From: Gluconobacter kanchanaburiensis NBRC 103587
GTDB lineage: Bacteria > Pseudomonadota > Alphaproteobacteria > Acetobacterales > Acetobacteraceae
NCBI RefSeq assembly: GCF_007988905.1
Contig: NZ_BJVA01000006.1
Location: forward strand, 62,001 to 126,000
Reading direction: 5' to 3'
Length of the DNA: 64,000 nucleotides
Part shown: positions 45,271 through 54,427 of the stretch, in pieces
How positions within the stretch are numbered: the stretch's first letter is position 1
How the letters are laid out: each line of letters starts with the position of its first letter
Position numbers and translations under genes: made by a program
Notes under the pieces: model-generated
Told to the model about the DNA's origin: nothing
The model's database searches: none
The model's input: only the letters and a program-made list of their open reading frames with translations

Positions 45271-45988
45271 TCAGCGGAAGGCCAGACCACCGTCGATGAG
45301 AAAGGACTGTCCGGTCATGTCGTCAGAATCGCTGCTGAAAAGATACGCCAGGAAATCGGCCACGTCGTTTGACTTTTCCATGCGACCAAGAGCGCTTCCC
45401 TCAACATATTTTTTGTAGGTCGCACCCTCTTCGGCGCCGGTGATTTCTGCCAGGCGCTTGTCGATCGTGCCCCACATGTCCGTGCCGACGATACCGGGGC
45501 AATAGGAGTTGACCGTAGTACCTGAGGACGCCAGTTCCTTGGCCGGCGATCGGACAGGCATTGATGGTTTTGCCTTTTGTGCCCTTTTCCTTGAAAATTT
45601 TTGCCGCAGCCTGAATGCCCCACAGTAAACCTTGAACGTTGATATTGAAAATTTTCTCGATTTCGGCAGATTCAATGTCGAGAACTGGTTTGACCTGACA
45701 GATTTCCGTATTGTTGACCATGATATTCAGGTCGCCCAGCGTTTTTGCGTCCTCGCGAAGGCTTTCCGCGAACTTGTCCCTATTGCTGATATTGGCTGTC
45801 AGCGCCACGGCTTTGCGGCCGAGTGCCTCAACTTCCTTTGCTGTTTCGGCCAGAATATCCTGTTTGACATCCAGCAGAATGATGTCCGCGCCCTCCTTGG
45901 CCAGACGAAGCGTAGTGGACTTGCCAATACCTTGGGTTGCACCCGTAACGGCGGCTGCTTTTCCAGAAAGGGGCACGGAAAAAAACAT
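45271..45988 (-). pseudogene. Acetoin/butanediol dehydrogenase-type SDR, internally deleted
   Basis: Two overlapping minus-strand frames together spell a short-chain dehydrogenase like meso-2,3-butanediol/acetoin dehydrogenases: TGATQGIG at the start, LWGIQAAAKIFKEKGTKGK, then in another frame AKELASSGTTVN, CPGIVGTDMW and SFLIDGGLAFR. At about 45539-45545 the sequence jumps from INACPIAG to AKEL, losing about 70 bases that would hold the YxxxK active site. The frames differ by one base. In addition the catalytic Ser is Pro and NNAG is NNTE. It is therefore decayed. Confidence 0.85.
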
Positions 45989-46083
45989 CGATTGTCCGTC
46001 ATCGGTGCATGCAATGCTGTGACGGCGGGAACAATCGACCCATTATTTCGGCAGTCTACACAAAACCGCCTGCTTCCCAAAAG

Positions 46084-46101
46084 TGACACGGGATTGTGTC
46101 A
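46084..46101. promoter_or_regulatory. Palindrome TGACAC-N6-GTGTCA
   Basis: A perfect 6+6 base inverted repeat in the 241-base divergent region between the SDR pseudogene and the methyltransferase. It lies 96 bases upstream of the SDR start and 129 bases upstream of the methyltransferase start. The shape suits a dimeric regulator. Nothing else was recognised in this region. Confidence 0.35.
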
Positions 46102-46229
46102 AAGGAGGCTATTTTCGTCCCGACGAGCGGTCGAAGAGGAGGATTTTCGCAAGGACGCTCTGACCATGTGTTTCCGTGCTTGCAAGGATGCGTTAAATAA
46201 ACGTTACTACTGGCCTTTGGCGGGATTTG

Positions 46230-47108
46230 ATGAACCATTCCGAGAGCATTAGCGACGTTTTTGACACTTTCGGTGGCATCAGCGACGAAGAATGGCTTCA
46301 GGTTCTGGTGTCATCCGTTCACATCCCGCAAATCCAGGGCGCGAAAATGCCGGCCTTCCCGCCGGAACAGTTACAACGCGAAATTCATGGACATCATGGG
46401 GAAATCTCCATCCATGAGGCGCATGTCTTCTTCAGGGAGGTCAAGGCGTACTGTGCTTACGCCGGACGTCCGATCCGTTCCGAAACGACATTGCTGGATT
46501 TTGGTTGTGGCTGGGGGCGGATCGCTCGGCTGTTCATGAAAGATATCCGGCCCTCCAATCTGTATGGCGTGGAGGCCACGGACCGCTTCCTTATGGCGGC
46601 ACGGCGCGCCAATCCGGCCCTGAATTTTCTGGGTTGTGGCCTCGTCCCGCCACTGCTCCTGATGTCAGAGAGCTTCGGCGTGATTACGTCATGGTCGGTT
46701 TTCTCGCATCTGGATGAGTTTCTGGCGGGGCACTGGGTGAGGGAATTCCATCGTCTCCTGAAGCCAGGTGGCATACTGGTCATGACGACTCAAAGTCGGC
46801 GGTTTATCGCCTTTTGCGCCGAACAGAGGCTGAAACGTGCATCGGGCATGCGGCTGGAACATCCTTGGCACGAAGCGTGTGCGGACAGCTTCACCGACGA
46901 ATCCCGGGCCAATGCGGAGTTCGAAGCAGGGCGTTTTCTTCATGCGGCATCTTCAAAGCCACCTCAGCCGCAGTCGCATTACGGCGAAGCAATCATTCCG
47001 CGCAATTACATCATAAAGGCATGGGGCGGCCTTTTCCGCCTGATCGAATATATGGACAACCCGGTCCGGTTGCCACAGGTCCTGATCGTGATGCAGAAGA
47101 TCGGCTAG
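46230..47108 (+). CDS. Class I SAM-dependent methyltransferase
   Basis: A 292-residue protein with a methyltransferase core at about 60-190: LLDFGCGWGRIARLF (SAM-binding motif I), LYGVEATDRFL (motif II acidic residue) and FHRLLKPGGILVMTTQ (late motif). N- and C-terminal extensions are unassigned; HYGEAIIPRNYI in the tail is conserved-looking. The substrate is unknown. I start at the ATG at 46230 rather than the TTG immediately before it. It is cytoplasmic by sequence. Confidence 0.8.
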   Translation: MNHSESISDVFDTFGGISDEEWLQVLVSSVHIPQIQGAKMPAFPPEQLQREIHGHHGEISIHEAHVFFREVKAYCAYAGRPIRSETTLLDFGCGWGRIARLFMKDIRPSNLYGVEATDRFLMAARRANPALNFLGCGLVPPLLLMSESFGVITSWSVFSHLDEFLAGHWVREFHRLLKPGGILVMTTQSRRFIAFCAEQRLKRASGMRLEHPWHEACADSFTDESRANAEFEAGRFLHAASSKPPQPQSHYGEAIIPRNYIIKAWGGLFRLIEYMDNPVRLPQVLIVMQKIG

Positions 47109-47140
47109 TCTTTCCCGGTCCGTCGAGTAGTGTCAGGAGA

Positions 47141-47908
47141 ATGGTTGTGGGAAAAGGCATTATCAGCGCCGGGATGGCCGCAGCCTGTCTTTGCATGCTT
47201 TTTCAGACGGCCGGGGCTCAGTCCGTCATGCCCCGTCCGGTCGAAACCCTTACCGTTACGGGCAAGCACGCCATGCGGGTTGGAAGCTATAAAGGGATTT
47301 ACCGGGTCTATGAGCGGTTCGATCGCCTCCCCGAACGTGCGCGACAGACCCTGTCCCTGCATTTTCTTGGAGACATTCTTCCGGATCACGCTGTTCCTTC
47401 TGAAGCCCGGGTCGTGATTCATGCAAAAAGCGGCGACATTCCGCTCTTTGTCGGAAACGACAGGGAAATGCATTTCCCCCGGTCCGATGCTCTGCTGGCT
47501 GAAAATCCCCCGGTTCTGCTGACGCTGTCGTCGGACAGGAAAGTCCAGCTCGAACTGGCGATCGAAGTGGATCCATTGCCGCAACCGTCGTTTACGAAGG
47601 AGCAGGCGCAGGTCTGGCTGGGAGAAATCAATGCCTCCATCCGTGATGTCTTTGGGGTCATTCTCGCTTTTCTGGCGCCGGACGCTCACAGGATAAAAGT
47701 CGATGTCGCTCCGGGAGCGCGTTTTGAAGCTGTGGAGAACGGAACAGCACGGCTTCTGGTCGATAATCAGGGGGGTACGCCCTACACGTTTCTGCTGCGC
47801 CCGCAGGATTATCAGGCAAGGACGCTCTTTCGCTCAGACCGGCCTTTTTCCTTAATCCGCGTCAAGGTTCCGACCGACGAATTTTTCACGCTCCGGCGGA
47901 AGGACTGA
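47141..47908 (+). CDS. Secreted protein of unknown function
   Basis: A 255-residue protein with a signal peptide (about 1-26, ending QTAGAQS). The rest is a mixed domain without recognisable motif: VTGKHAMRVGSYKGIYRVYERF, HFLGDILPDHAVPSEARVVIHA, and a C-terminal half rich in beta-strand-like segments. The start at 47141 has AGGAG three bases upstream; GTG at 47147 is better spaced and equally possible. It lies between the methyltransferase and fabD, 72 bases before the latter. I do not recognise the family. Confidence 0.7.
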   Translation: MVVGKGIISAGMAAACLCMLFQTAGAQSVMPRPVETLTVTGKHAMRVGSYKGIYRVYERFDRLPERARQTLSLHFLGDILPDHAVPSEARVVIHAKSGDIPLFVGNDREMHFPRSDALLAENPPVLLTLSSDRKVQLELAIEVDPLPQPSFTKEQAQVWLGEINASIRDVFGVILAFLAPDAHRIKVDVAPGARFEAVENGTARLLVDNQGGTPYTFLLRPQDYQARTLFRSDRPFSLIRVKVPTDEFFTLRRKD

Positions 47909-47980
47909 CACAGGATTTGACAGATGGGTGACAACGACGCATCACGCGGAACCTTGAAATCATTGCCAGCAGGGGGATCC

Positions 47981-48925
47981 ATGTCGGTTCACGCGTTCGT
48001 CTTTCCGGGACAGGGGAGCCAGTCCGTCGGGATGGGTCAGGCCCTGAACGAAGCTTTTGCATCATCTCGTGCCGTTTTTCAGGAAGTGGATGAGGCGCTT
48101 GGCGATCATCTGTCTCGTCTGATGTTCACTGGTGATGCGGATGAACTGACGAAGACGGAAAATGCCCAGCCCGCGCTGTTCGCGGTTTCGCTGGCAGCCG
48201 TGCGCGCTCTGGAAAGCGAAGGCGGCTTCAGGCTGGCGGACAAGGCGGCGCTGGTGGCAGGCCATTCGCTGGGCGAGTATTCCGCACTTGCGGCCGCGGG
48301 TACGCTTGGTATTGCGGAAGGTGCGCGCCTGCTGCGTCTGCGCGGAAAGGCGATGCAGCGTGCAGTGCCGGCGGGAGAGGGCGGTATGGCGGCTCTTCTG
48401 GGTGTGGACGCATCCCAGGCACGTGCCATCTGCGACGAGGCGTCTCAGGGCGAGACGCTCGAAGTCGCCAATGATAATGGCGGTGGCCAGATCGTCATTT
48501 CAGGTGTGATGAGTGCTATCGATCGTGCGATTGTCGTTGCCAAGGAGCATGGCATCAAGCGGGCCGTGAAGCTGCCGGTGTCCGCACCGTTCCATTCATC
48601 GCTGATGGCGCCTGCTGCGCGAGAAATGGAAGAGGCTCTGACGTCAGCGACTCTGAATGCGCCGTCTGTTCCTGTCATCGCCAATGTCACCGCAGCCAAG
48701 GTGACCGATCCCGCCGTAATCCGTGACCTTCTCGTAAAGCAGGTCACGGGGACCGTACGCTGGCGTGAGAGTGTGCAAACTATGGTCGCGATGGGTGTCA
48801 CGACCATGCATGAACTCGGCGCGGGCAAGGTCCTGTGCGGTCTGGCGCGTCGCATCGCGCCTGAGCTCACGACCAGCAATGCCGGCACTCCCGCTGAAAT
48901 CGAAGCCCTGCTCAAGACCCTGTAA
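47981..48925 (+). CDS. fabD: Malonyl-CoA:ACP transacylase
   Basis: Loads malonyl groups onto acyl carrier protein for fatty acid synthesis. The 314-residue protein has FPGQGSQSVGMG at the N-terminus, the nucleophile Ser96 in GHSLGEYSAL, and a catalytic His in SAPFHSSLM near residue 205. Start at the ATG at 47981, with AGGGGG four bases upstream; the frame runs back to 47924 without a better site. It is the first gene of fabD-fabG-acpP-fabF-mltG. Confidence 0.95.
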   Translation: MSVHAFVFPGQGSQSVGMGQALNEAFASSRAVFQEVDEALGDHLSRLMFTGDADELTKTENAQPALFAVSLAAVRALESEGGFRLADKAALVAGHSLGEYSALAAAGTLGIAEGARLLRLRGKAMQRAVPAGEGGMAALLGVDASQARAICDEASQGETLEVANDNGGGQIVISGVMSAIDRAIVVAKEHGIKRAVKLPVSAPFHSSLMAPAAREMEEALTSATLNAPSVPVIANVTAAKVTDPAVIRDLLVKQVTGTVRWRESVQTMVAMGVTTMHELGAGKVLCGLARRIAPELTTSNAGTPAEIEALLKTL

Positions 48926-48937
48926 GGACAACCGATC

Positions 48938-49678
48938 ATGTTTTCTCTCTCCGGCAAGACGGCCCTCGTCACGGGCGCATCCGGCGGCATCGGTGCTGCC
49001 ATCGCCCACCAGCTTCATGCGCAGGGTGCGACGGTCGTTCTGAGTGGTACGCGCGAAGCGGCCCTTCAGGAACTGGCTGACAGCCTCGGCGAACGCGCCC
49101 ATATCGCCGTCGCCAACCTGTCCGACCCGGCCGAAGCCGACGGCCTCGTGGCCAAGGCGGAAGCGGCGGTTGGTGCTCCGCTGGATATTCTCGTCAACAA
49201 TGCCGGTCTGACGCGCGATACGCTTGCCATTCGCATGAAGGACAGTGACTGGTCGCAGGTTCTGACCGTGGATCTGGAGAGCCCGTTCCGTCTGGCCCGC
49301 GCTGCGCTCAAGGGCATGCTGCGTCGCCGCGCAGGACGGATCATTTCCATCGCTTCCGTGGTGGGGACGACAGGTAATGCCGGTCAGGCTAACTACGCCG
49401 CTGCCAAGGCCGGCATCGTGGGCATGAGCAAATCGCTGGCGCAGGAAGCTGGTCCGCGTGGGGTCACGGTCAATGTCGTGGCGCCCGGCTTTATTGAAAC
49501 GCCAATGACGGATGTGCTGCCGGAAGCCGTGCGTGAGAAGCTGGTTGGCTCCATTCCGCTGGGCCGAATGGGCAACACTGGTGACGTGGCATCGGCGGTG
49601 GTATATCTAGCGTCCGACGAGGCGGCGTGGGTTACGGGGACGACCCTGCATGTCAATGGCGGTATGGCGATGGTCTGA
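48938..49678 (+). CDS. fabG: 3-oxoacyl-ACP reductase
   Basis: NADPH-dependent SDR that reduces beta-ketoacyl-ACP. The 246-residue protein has TGASGGIGAAIA (about 12), NNAGLTRDTLAIRMKD, the Tyr-Lys motif in NYAAAKAG (about 151) and the FabG-typical FIETPMTDVLPEAV. It ends GTTLHVNGGMAMV. Located 12 bases after fabD. The 221-base gap to acpP suggests acpP has its own promoter. Confidence 0.95.
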   Translation: MFSLSGKTALVTGASGGIGAAIAHQLHAQGATVVLSGTREAALQELADSLGERAHIAVANLSDPAEADGLVAKAEAAVGAPLDILVNNAGLTRDTLAIRMKDSDWSQVLTVDLESPFRLARAALKGMLRRRAGRIISIASVVGTTGNAGQANYAAAKAGIVGMSKSLAQEAGPRGVTVNVVAPGFIETPMTDVLPEAVREKLVGSIPLGRMGNTGDVASAVVYLASDEAAWVTGTTLHVNGGMAMV

Positions 49679-49899
49679 ATGCTTGGCCTTTTTGGTTAAA
49701 GCATGCTAATCGCGCGCTGCTTTGCCCGGCCTGCTGAAGGCTGATGTCCGGTTCTTCCGGCGGCAATGCCGTCCCGAGCACGGGATGGCCCTGCTCTGGG
49801 AGGACCTCTGGCTCTCCGGACTGGCAGGCGGCAGTAAGAGTTTTGATGTAACGCACCGCACGGGCAACAGGGTCCCGGACGGGCATAAGGAACGAACAG
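49679..49899. other. Leader region of acpP
   Basis: These 221 bases between fabG and acpP hold no convincing gene; an open 64-codon frame (49722-49916) has no recognisable sequence. The acpP ribosome site AAGGAACG lies at the end. A promoter for the abundant ACP transcript is expected here but no clear hexamer pair was found. Confidence 0.4.
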
Positions 49900-50139
49900 A
49901 TGAGCGATATTGCTGACAAGGTGAAGAAGATCGTCGTCGAGCACCTCGGTGTGGACGAAAGCAAGGTAACGCCGGACGCGTCCTTCATCGACGATCTGGG
50001 TGCGGACAGCCTCGATACGGTCGAGCTGGTCATGGCTTTCGAAGAAGCTTTCTCCGTCGAGATTCCGGAAGATGCAGCTGAGAAGATTGCGACCGTCAAG
50101 GACGCCATCGACTACATCGAGAAGCAGAAGGCAGCCTGA
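49900..50139 (+). CDS. acpP: Acyl carrier protein
   Basis: Carries growing acyl chains on a phosphopantetheine arm. The 79-residue acidic protein has the attachment Ser37 in [12 protein letters not shown] and ends in [11 protein letters not shown]. The size, charge and operon place fit the housekeeping ACP. It is flanked by fabG and fabF. It could also supply acyl chains to the sphingolipid pathway at the end of the window, although that pathway often uses a dedicated ACP. Confidence 0.96.
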   Translation: MSDIADKVKKIVVEHLGVDESKVTPDASFIDDLGADSLDTVELVMAFEEAFSVEIPEDAAEKIATVKDAIDYIEKQKAA

Positions 50140-50157
50140 GGCCCGTCCTCAGACTGA

Positions 50158-50180
50158 CCGGGGCCGGTTTCCGGCTCCGG
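50158..50180 (+). terminator. Hairpin after acpP
   Basis: CCGGGGCCGG and CCGGCTCCGG pair over ten bases (one G-T pair) with a TTT loop, 18 bases after the acpP stop. No T-run follows. It may partially terminate or protect the acpP message, keeping acpP above fabF in amount. Confidence 0.5.
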
Positions 50181-50272
50181 ATTCCCTCCCCGTGATGGGG
50201 CGGAAGACCAGCTGGGCTTTGTTATGAGGCCACGCTGCAAGACCCGGACATAACGTGAGACAAGAGGCATCG

Positions 50273-51559
50273 ATGAGCGGGACTGCAACTAACGGGCGGC
50301 GTGTCGTCGTAACCGGTATCGGTGTTGTCAGCCCACTGGCTGTTGGCGCGGAACTGACCTGGAAGCGGCTGATTGAAGGTCAGTCCGGCATTGGGCGGAT
50401 CACGCATTTCGACCCCTCCGACCTTCCTGCTCAGGTCGCCGGACAGGTTCCGGACGGCCCGACGGCGGAAGGTGGTCTCACGTTATCCGACTGGGTGCCG
50501 GTCAAGGACCAGAAGAAGATGGATCGCTTCATCCATCTGGGCCTTGCCGCAGCCATTCAGGCTGTCGAGGATTCAGGCTGGAAGCCTGAAGACGAGGACG
50601 ATCGTTGCGCAACGGGCGTGATGATCGGCTCGGGGATCGGCGGTCTTCAGACGATTTATGACGGCTCCCTGACGGTTTCGAGCGGCAAAGCCCGCCGTCT
50701 GTCGCCATTTTTTATTCCCTCTGCCCTGATTAACCTGATTTCCGGTCACCTTTCGATCCGCTATGGGTTCAAAGGACCGAACCACGCTGTCGTTACGGCC
50801 TGTGCGACAGGTGTTCATGCCATTGGCGATGCCTCGCGCCTCATCCAGCATGGCGATGCAGACGTTATGATCGCCGGTGGTGCGGAAGCTGCAATTTGTT
50901 CGCTCGGAATTGCAGGGTTCTGTTCGGCCCGTGCGCTCTCCACCGGCTCCAACGATGATCCGACCAAGGCTTCCCGTCCCTGGGACAAGGACCGCGACGG
51001 CTTCATCATGGGCGAGGGTGCTGGCGTGGTTGTGCTTGAGGAACTTGAGCATGCCAAGCGCCGTGGTGCGAAAATTTACGGTGAAATCGGCGGCTACGGC
51101 ATGTCCGGTGATGCCCATCATATTACGGCTCCGGCTGAAGGCCATGAGGGTGCGTTCCGTGCCATGAAAGCAGCGCTGCGTAACAGTGGCGGTCTGACAA
51201 CGGCTGATATCGACTATGTCAACGCCCACGGCACCTCCACCATGGCGGATGACCTGGAGTTGGATGCGGTCGAGCGCTTCTTCGGCGAAGACGCCAAGCG
51301 TCTGGTCATGTCCTCTACGAAGTCGGCCATCGGCCATCTTCTGGGTGCGGCCGGTGCGGTTGAAGCGATTTTCTGTCTTCAGGCTATTCGTGACGGCGTT
51401 GTGCCCCCGACCCTGAATCTGGACAATCCGGCACGTGAAAGCGTGATCGACCGCGTGGCGCATGTCGCCCAGCAGCGTAAGATCGACGTTGCTTTGTCCA
51501 ACAGCTTCGGCTTTGGCGGGACGAATGCGAGCATCATCCTCAAGCGTTTCAAGGACTGA
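50273..51559 (+). CDS. fabF: 3-oxoacyl-ACP synthase II
   Basis: Condenses malonyl-ACP with growing acyl-ACP and controls unsaturated chain elongation. The 428-residue thiolase-fold enzyme has the catalytic Cys177 in VVTACATG and the two His residues in VNAHGTSTMADD (about 318) and KSAIGHLLGAAG (about 355), and ends with SFGFGGTNAS. ATG at 50273 has AAGAGG six bases upstream, so the frame's earlier ATG at 50255 is not used. mltG begins 17 bases later. Confidence 0.95.
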   Translation: MSGTATNGRRVVVTGIGVVSPLAVGAELTWKRLIEGQSGIGRITHFDPSDLPAQVAGQVPDGPTAEGGLTLSDWVPVKDQKKMDRFIHLGLAAAIQAVEDSGWKPEDEDDRCATGVMIGSGIGGLQTIYDGSLTVSSGKARRLSPFFIPSALINLISGHLSIRYGFKGPNHAVVTACATGVHAIGDASRLIQHGDADVMIAGGAEAAICSLGIAGFCSARALSTGSNDDPTKASRPWDKDRDGFIMGEGAGVVVLEELEHAKRRGAKIYGEIGGYGMSGDAHHITAPAEGHEGAFRAMKAALRNSGGLTTADIDYVNAHGTSTMADDLELDAVERFFGEDAKRLVMSSTKSAIGHLLGAAGAVEAIFCLQAIRDGVVPPTLNLDNPARESVIDRVAHVAQQRKIDVALSNSFGFGGTNASIILKRFKD

Positions 51560-51576
51560 GGAAGGGTTCGTTTCCC

Positions 51577-52626
51577 ATGTCCGAAGACCAGCCTGACGCT
51601 GAAGAACTGCGGAAGCTTGTTCTTCCTCCCAAGGCTGGCCGCAAGCTGGCGCTTTTCGGAGTGCCGCTGCTTCTCATCGCAGGATTGGTCGCGGGATATG
51701 GTCATTACACCGATCCCGGTCCGCTGCAGGACCAAAAAACTTTCGTTATCCCGCACGGTAATAATGCCCGTGTGACAAAAGCCCTTCAGGATGATGGAAT
51801 TCTTTCCCCCACCTGGGCCTCCGGTACTTTTTTCCGTATTGCTGCTTTCCTGACACATCGTGACGGCCAGATTCATGCGGCGGAACTTCAGTTTCCCTCT
51901 CGCGTCTCGGTCGCGCATGTTCTTGAGATCCTGCGTCACGGCAAGCCTGTCTCCCATCAGGTAACGGTGCCTGAGGGACTGACGGCGCTTAAAATTACAG
52001 CTATTCTGGACAAGGCTCCGGCCTTGAGTGGTGATCTGCCGGCATTGGCGGAAGGGACGGTTTTTCCGCAGACGGTCTCTTATGTCTGGGGCACGTCGCG
52101 TCGGGCTTTGGCCGAAAAATTGCAGAAAATGATGGCGACCAAGCTGGCCGCAGCATGGGATGGGCGCAATGTCGAGGCGCTGGACGGACTGATCCAGTCT
52201 CCGCATGAGTTGCTGGTTCTGGCGTCCCTGATCGAGCGGGAGACGGCAGTGCCGTCCGAGCGGCCGATGGTCGCACGTGTGTTCCTGAACCGCCTGAAGC
52301 TGGGAATGCGGCTGCAGACAGACCCCAGCGTGATCTACGGGCTTAGTAACGGTGTGGGGACGCTGGAAGCGCCTCTGACGCATGAGGACCTGCAAACGCC
52401 GGGGCCGTATAATACCTATCTTCAGGCCGGATTGCCCCCCGGCCCCATCTGCTCACCTGGGCAGAGTTCTCTGGATGCGGCGGCCCATCCGGCTGATGGT
52501 AAAATGCTGTATTTTGTGGCGTCGGGTACAGGCGGGCATAATTTCGCCGAAACCCTTGCCGATCAGGATAAAAATATCCGCGCCTATCGCGCACATCTGA
52601 CCGCGACGCCTCAGAGCCCGGACTGA
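51577..52626 (+). CDS. mltG: Endolytic murein transglycosylase MltG
   Basis: Cleaves nascent glycan strands at the inner membrane and sets their length. The 349-residue protein has a membrane anchor (about 26-43) and a YceG domain with the catalytic Glu in ASLIERETAV (about residue 219). It also has RLKLGMRLQTDPSVIYGL and YNTYLQAGLPPGPICSPG. FabF-mltG adjacency is common in alphaproteobacteria. It ends in a hairpin between convergent genes. Confidence 0.94.
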   Translation: MSEDQPDAEELRKLVLPPKAGRKLALFGVPLLLIAGLVAGYGHYTDPGPLQDQKTFVIPHGNNARVTKALQDDGILSPTWASGTFFRIAAFLTHRDGQIHAAELQFPSRVSVAHVLEILRHGKPVSHQVTVPEGLTALKITAILDKAPALSGDLPALAEGTVFPQTVSYVWGTSRRALAEKLQKMMATKLAAAWDGRNVEALDGLIQSPHELLVLASLIERETAVPSERPMVARVFLNRLKLGMRLQTDPSVIYGLSNGVGTLEAPLTHEDLQTPGPYNTYLQAGLPPGPICSPGQSSLDAAAHPADGKMLYFVASGTGGHNFAETLADQDKNIRAYRAHLTATPQSPD

Positions 52627-52627
52627 A

Positions 52628-52656
52628 GTCCCGCCCTCCGGACAAGAGGGCGGGAC
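52628..52656. terminator. Hairpin between mltG and the SYLF lipoprotein
   Basis: GTCCCGCCCTC and GAGGGCGGGAC form a perfect 11-base stem with a 7-base loop in the 36 bases between the two convergent genes. No T-run is present on either strand. It probably marks the shared 3' end. Confidence 0.6.
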
Positions 52657-52662
52657 GGTGTG

Positions 52663-53541
52663 TCAGTGCTTCAGCGGCGCGAGGCTCTGACTCTGGACAC
52701 CTGCAGCCTGCGCCGAATAGGGGCGGGAAGAATCATAGGTCGTGGGATAGGGGCTGTTGCCCACAACGTCCTGTGCGGCCGTGCTACGGGCTTTGGTAGC
52801 TGCCTGCGTTACACGGGATGAGACCGTCGAAGCCGCCGGAGTCTGGGCAACCGACATTAGGGCGCGGCGTAGCGGATCGGCAGACGGGTTGTTGACGCGC
52901 ATCGTCACGACGATGTCTTCGGGGCCGACCGCCTGATTGTAATAGGCGCGGTTTGCACCGCTATCAACGGTCAGTTTTGAGCCACCCAGAGCAGCACCGG
53001 CATAGAGTCCCTCGCTTTTCTGGGCGGCGTAGATATCGGTATTGTGCGCGCCAGCCGTACTGTCCTCCAGACCAGTGCCGATGCTGGCGAAGGAGGCGGA
53101 CGCAGAGGCATCAAACTTGAACTGGCTGTCCAGAATGGCCTGGATGCCGCGCTGGGACATGATGAACAGGATCGTTTCCGTGCTCTGCACGCCGAGCTGA
53201 ATCCCCATCGAGGCTGTGCCAAGACGGTAGAATGCCGGGTCGGACCATGATCCGCGAGCATCGCGGCTGAGGAGCAGACAGCGACCGCCAGAGCCTCCGA
53301 TTCCGAACGACATGTTCAATACGGACGGGCAGACCATGACAGCTTTGGCTTCCGCAAGAAGCTTCTGCGAGCGTGACTGGGCCGTTGTTCCGGCAAAGAG
53401 ATCCTGAACCGCCAGAGTGGCGCGATCGACGATGATCTGCTGCTGGCTGGCAGTGGTCTGAGGTGCGTCGGAGCAGGCCGACAGGGCAATGCAGCCCGTA
53501 GCGACGAGCATGGTTGTACGCAGGAGACCGGACAGGGTCAT
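52663..53541 (-). CDS. SYLF (Ysc84)-domain lipoprotein
   Basis: A 292-residue lipoprotein: signal with lipobox LSAC (Cys23), then a SYLF/YSC84 domain at about 35-230. AKAVMVCPSVLNMSFGIGGSGG, ETILFIMSQRGIQAILDSQ and GLYAGAALGGSKLTVD are typical. Bacterial SYLF proteins are exported and of uncertain role, the eukaryotic domain binds lipids. The last 60 residues are Ser/Thr/Ala-rich. An 8-base stem (53578-53585 with 53611-53618) lies upstream between it and the next gene. Confidence 0.85.
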   Translation of the reverse strand: MTLSGLLRTTMLVATGCIALSACSDAPQTTASQQQIIVDRATLAVQDLFAGTTAQSRSQKLLAEAKAVMVCPSVLNMSFGIGGSGGRCLLLSRDARGSWSDPAFYRLGTASMGIQLGVQSTETILFIMSQRGIQAILDSQFKFDASASASFASIGTGLEDSTAGAHNTDIYAAQKSEGLYAGAALGGSKLTVDSGANRAYYNQAVGPEDIVVTMRVNNPSADPLRRALMSVAQTPAASTVSSRVTQAATKARSTAAQDVVGNSPYPTTYDSSRPYSAQAAGVQSQSLAPLKH

Positions 53542-53629
53542 GGAAGATACCTTCTGCAGTCATCGAAAGGATATTTTCCCGCACTATGCGCCAAATACGG
53601 CCAAATCACGAGTGCGGGGAGAAAGGAGG

Positions 53630-54418
53630 TCAGATTTCGACGCCGACGGCTTCTGAAAGAGCCGTCGCAACGCCAGGAGCAGCAGCAAGGATGGTCGCCC
53701 CTCCTGTCAGACCGCCTGTCTGCAGGAACGGGGACACGACCGCACCGGACTCCGCGAGAATGACCAGTGCCGCTGCGACGTCCCAGAGCTGGATAACGAT
53801 TTCCAGATATCCGTCGGAGCGACCGCAGGCCACATCCGCCAGAGCCAGCGCGCCGGAGCCTCCCGATCGTGGCATGGCTCCGAGCGCCATGATGGCGGCG
53901 ATTTTCTCGTTGAAGGTTCCGGCCGGAACGCGGGAGGACCATCCCATTTCGATCATGGCTTCCTGCGTGTTGATAATGGGGGAAGCTCTGATCGCCTTGC
54001 CGTTGAGAAATGCCCCATGACCCTTCCGGGCGGTAAAGACTTCGCCGAGTGCCGGGGCCTCGATCACGCCTGCCACGGGTTCGTCCCCCTCCAGAAGGCC
54101 GAGGGACACGCACCAGCGATCCCGTCCACGGGCATAATTTGACGTTCCATCAATTGGATCAATGACCCAGCGGAAGCGGCCCTGACGTGTCGTGCCGTTT
54201 TCCTCGCCCTGAAAGCCGTCTTCGGGGAAGAGTTCCTGAATGCGTCGGCTGACAAGGGCTTCGACGGCGCCATCCGTTTCCGTCAGATAGTCCTGCCGTC
54301 CCTTGAGCGTTCCGCTCGGACCTCCGGGAGCGGGACGCAGGGATAGCGCCAGTTGCGCTGCGTCGCGAACGACACTGCGGGCGGCTTCGAGGCGAACGGC
54401 AATGGGGTCGAAAGTCAT
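53630..54418 (-). CDS. Inositol-monophosphatase-family phosphatase
   Basis: A 262-residue Mg-dependent phosphatase of the FIG superfamily: GEENG (about 72), the metal loop WVIDPIDGTSNYARG (about 85-99) and IQLWDVAAALVI (about 210) are all present. Members hydrolyse inositol phosphate, histidinol phosphate (HisN) or 3'-phosphoadenosine compounds; no his gene adjoins it, so the substrate remains open. It begins nine bases after the mmcB stop, suggesting co-transcription. Confidence 0.88.
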   Translation of the reverse strand: MTFDPIAVRLEAARSVVRDAAQLALSLRPAPGGPSGTLKGRQDYLTETDGAVEALVSRRIQELFPEDGFQGEENGTTRQGRFRWVIDPIDGTSNYARGRDRWCVSLGLLEGDEPVAGVIEAPALGEVFTARKGHGAFLNGKAIRASPIINTQEAMIEMGWSSRVPAGTFNEKIAAIMALGAMPRSGGSGALALADVACGRSDGYLEIVIQLWDVAAALVILAESGAVVSPFLQTGGLTGGATILAAAPGVATALSEAVGVEI

Positions 54419-54427
54419 GGAAACATC

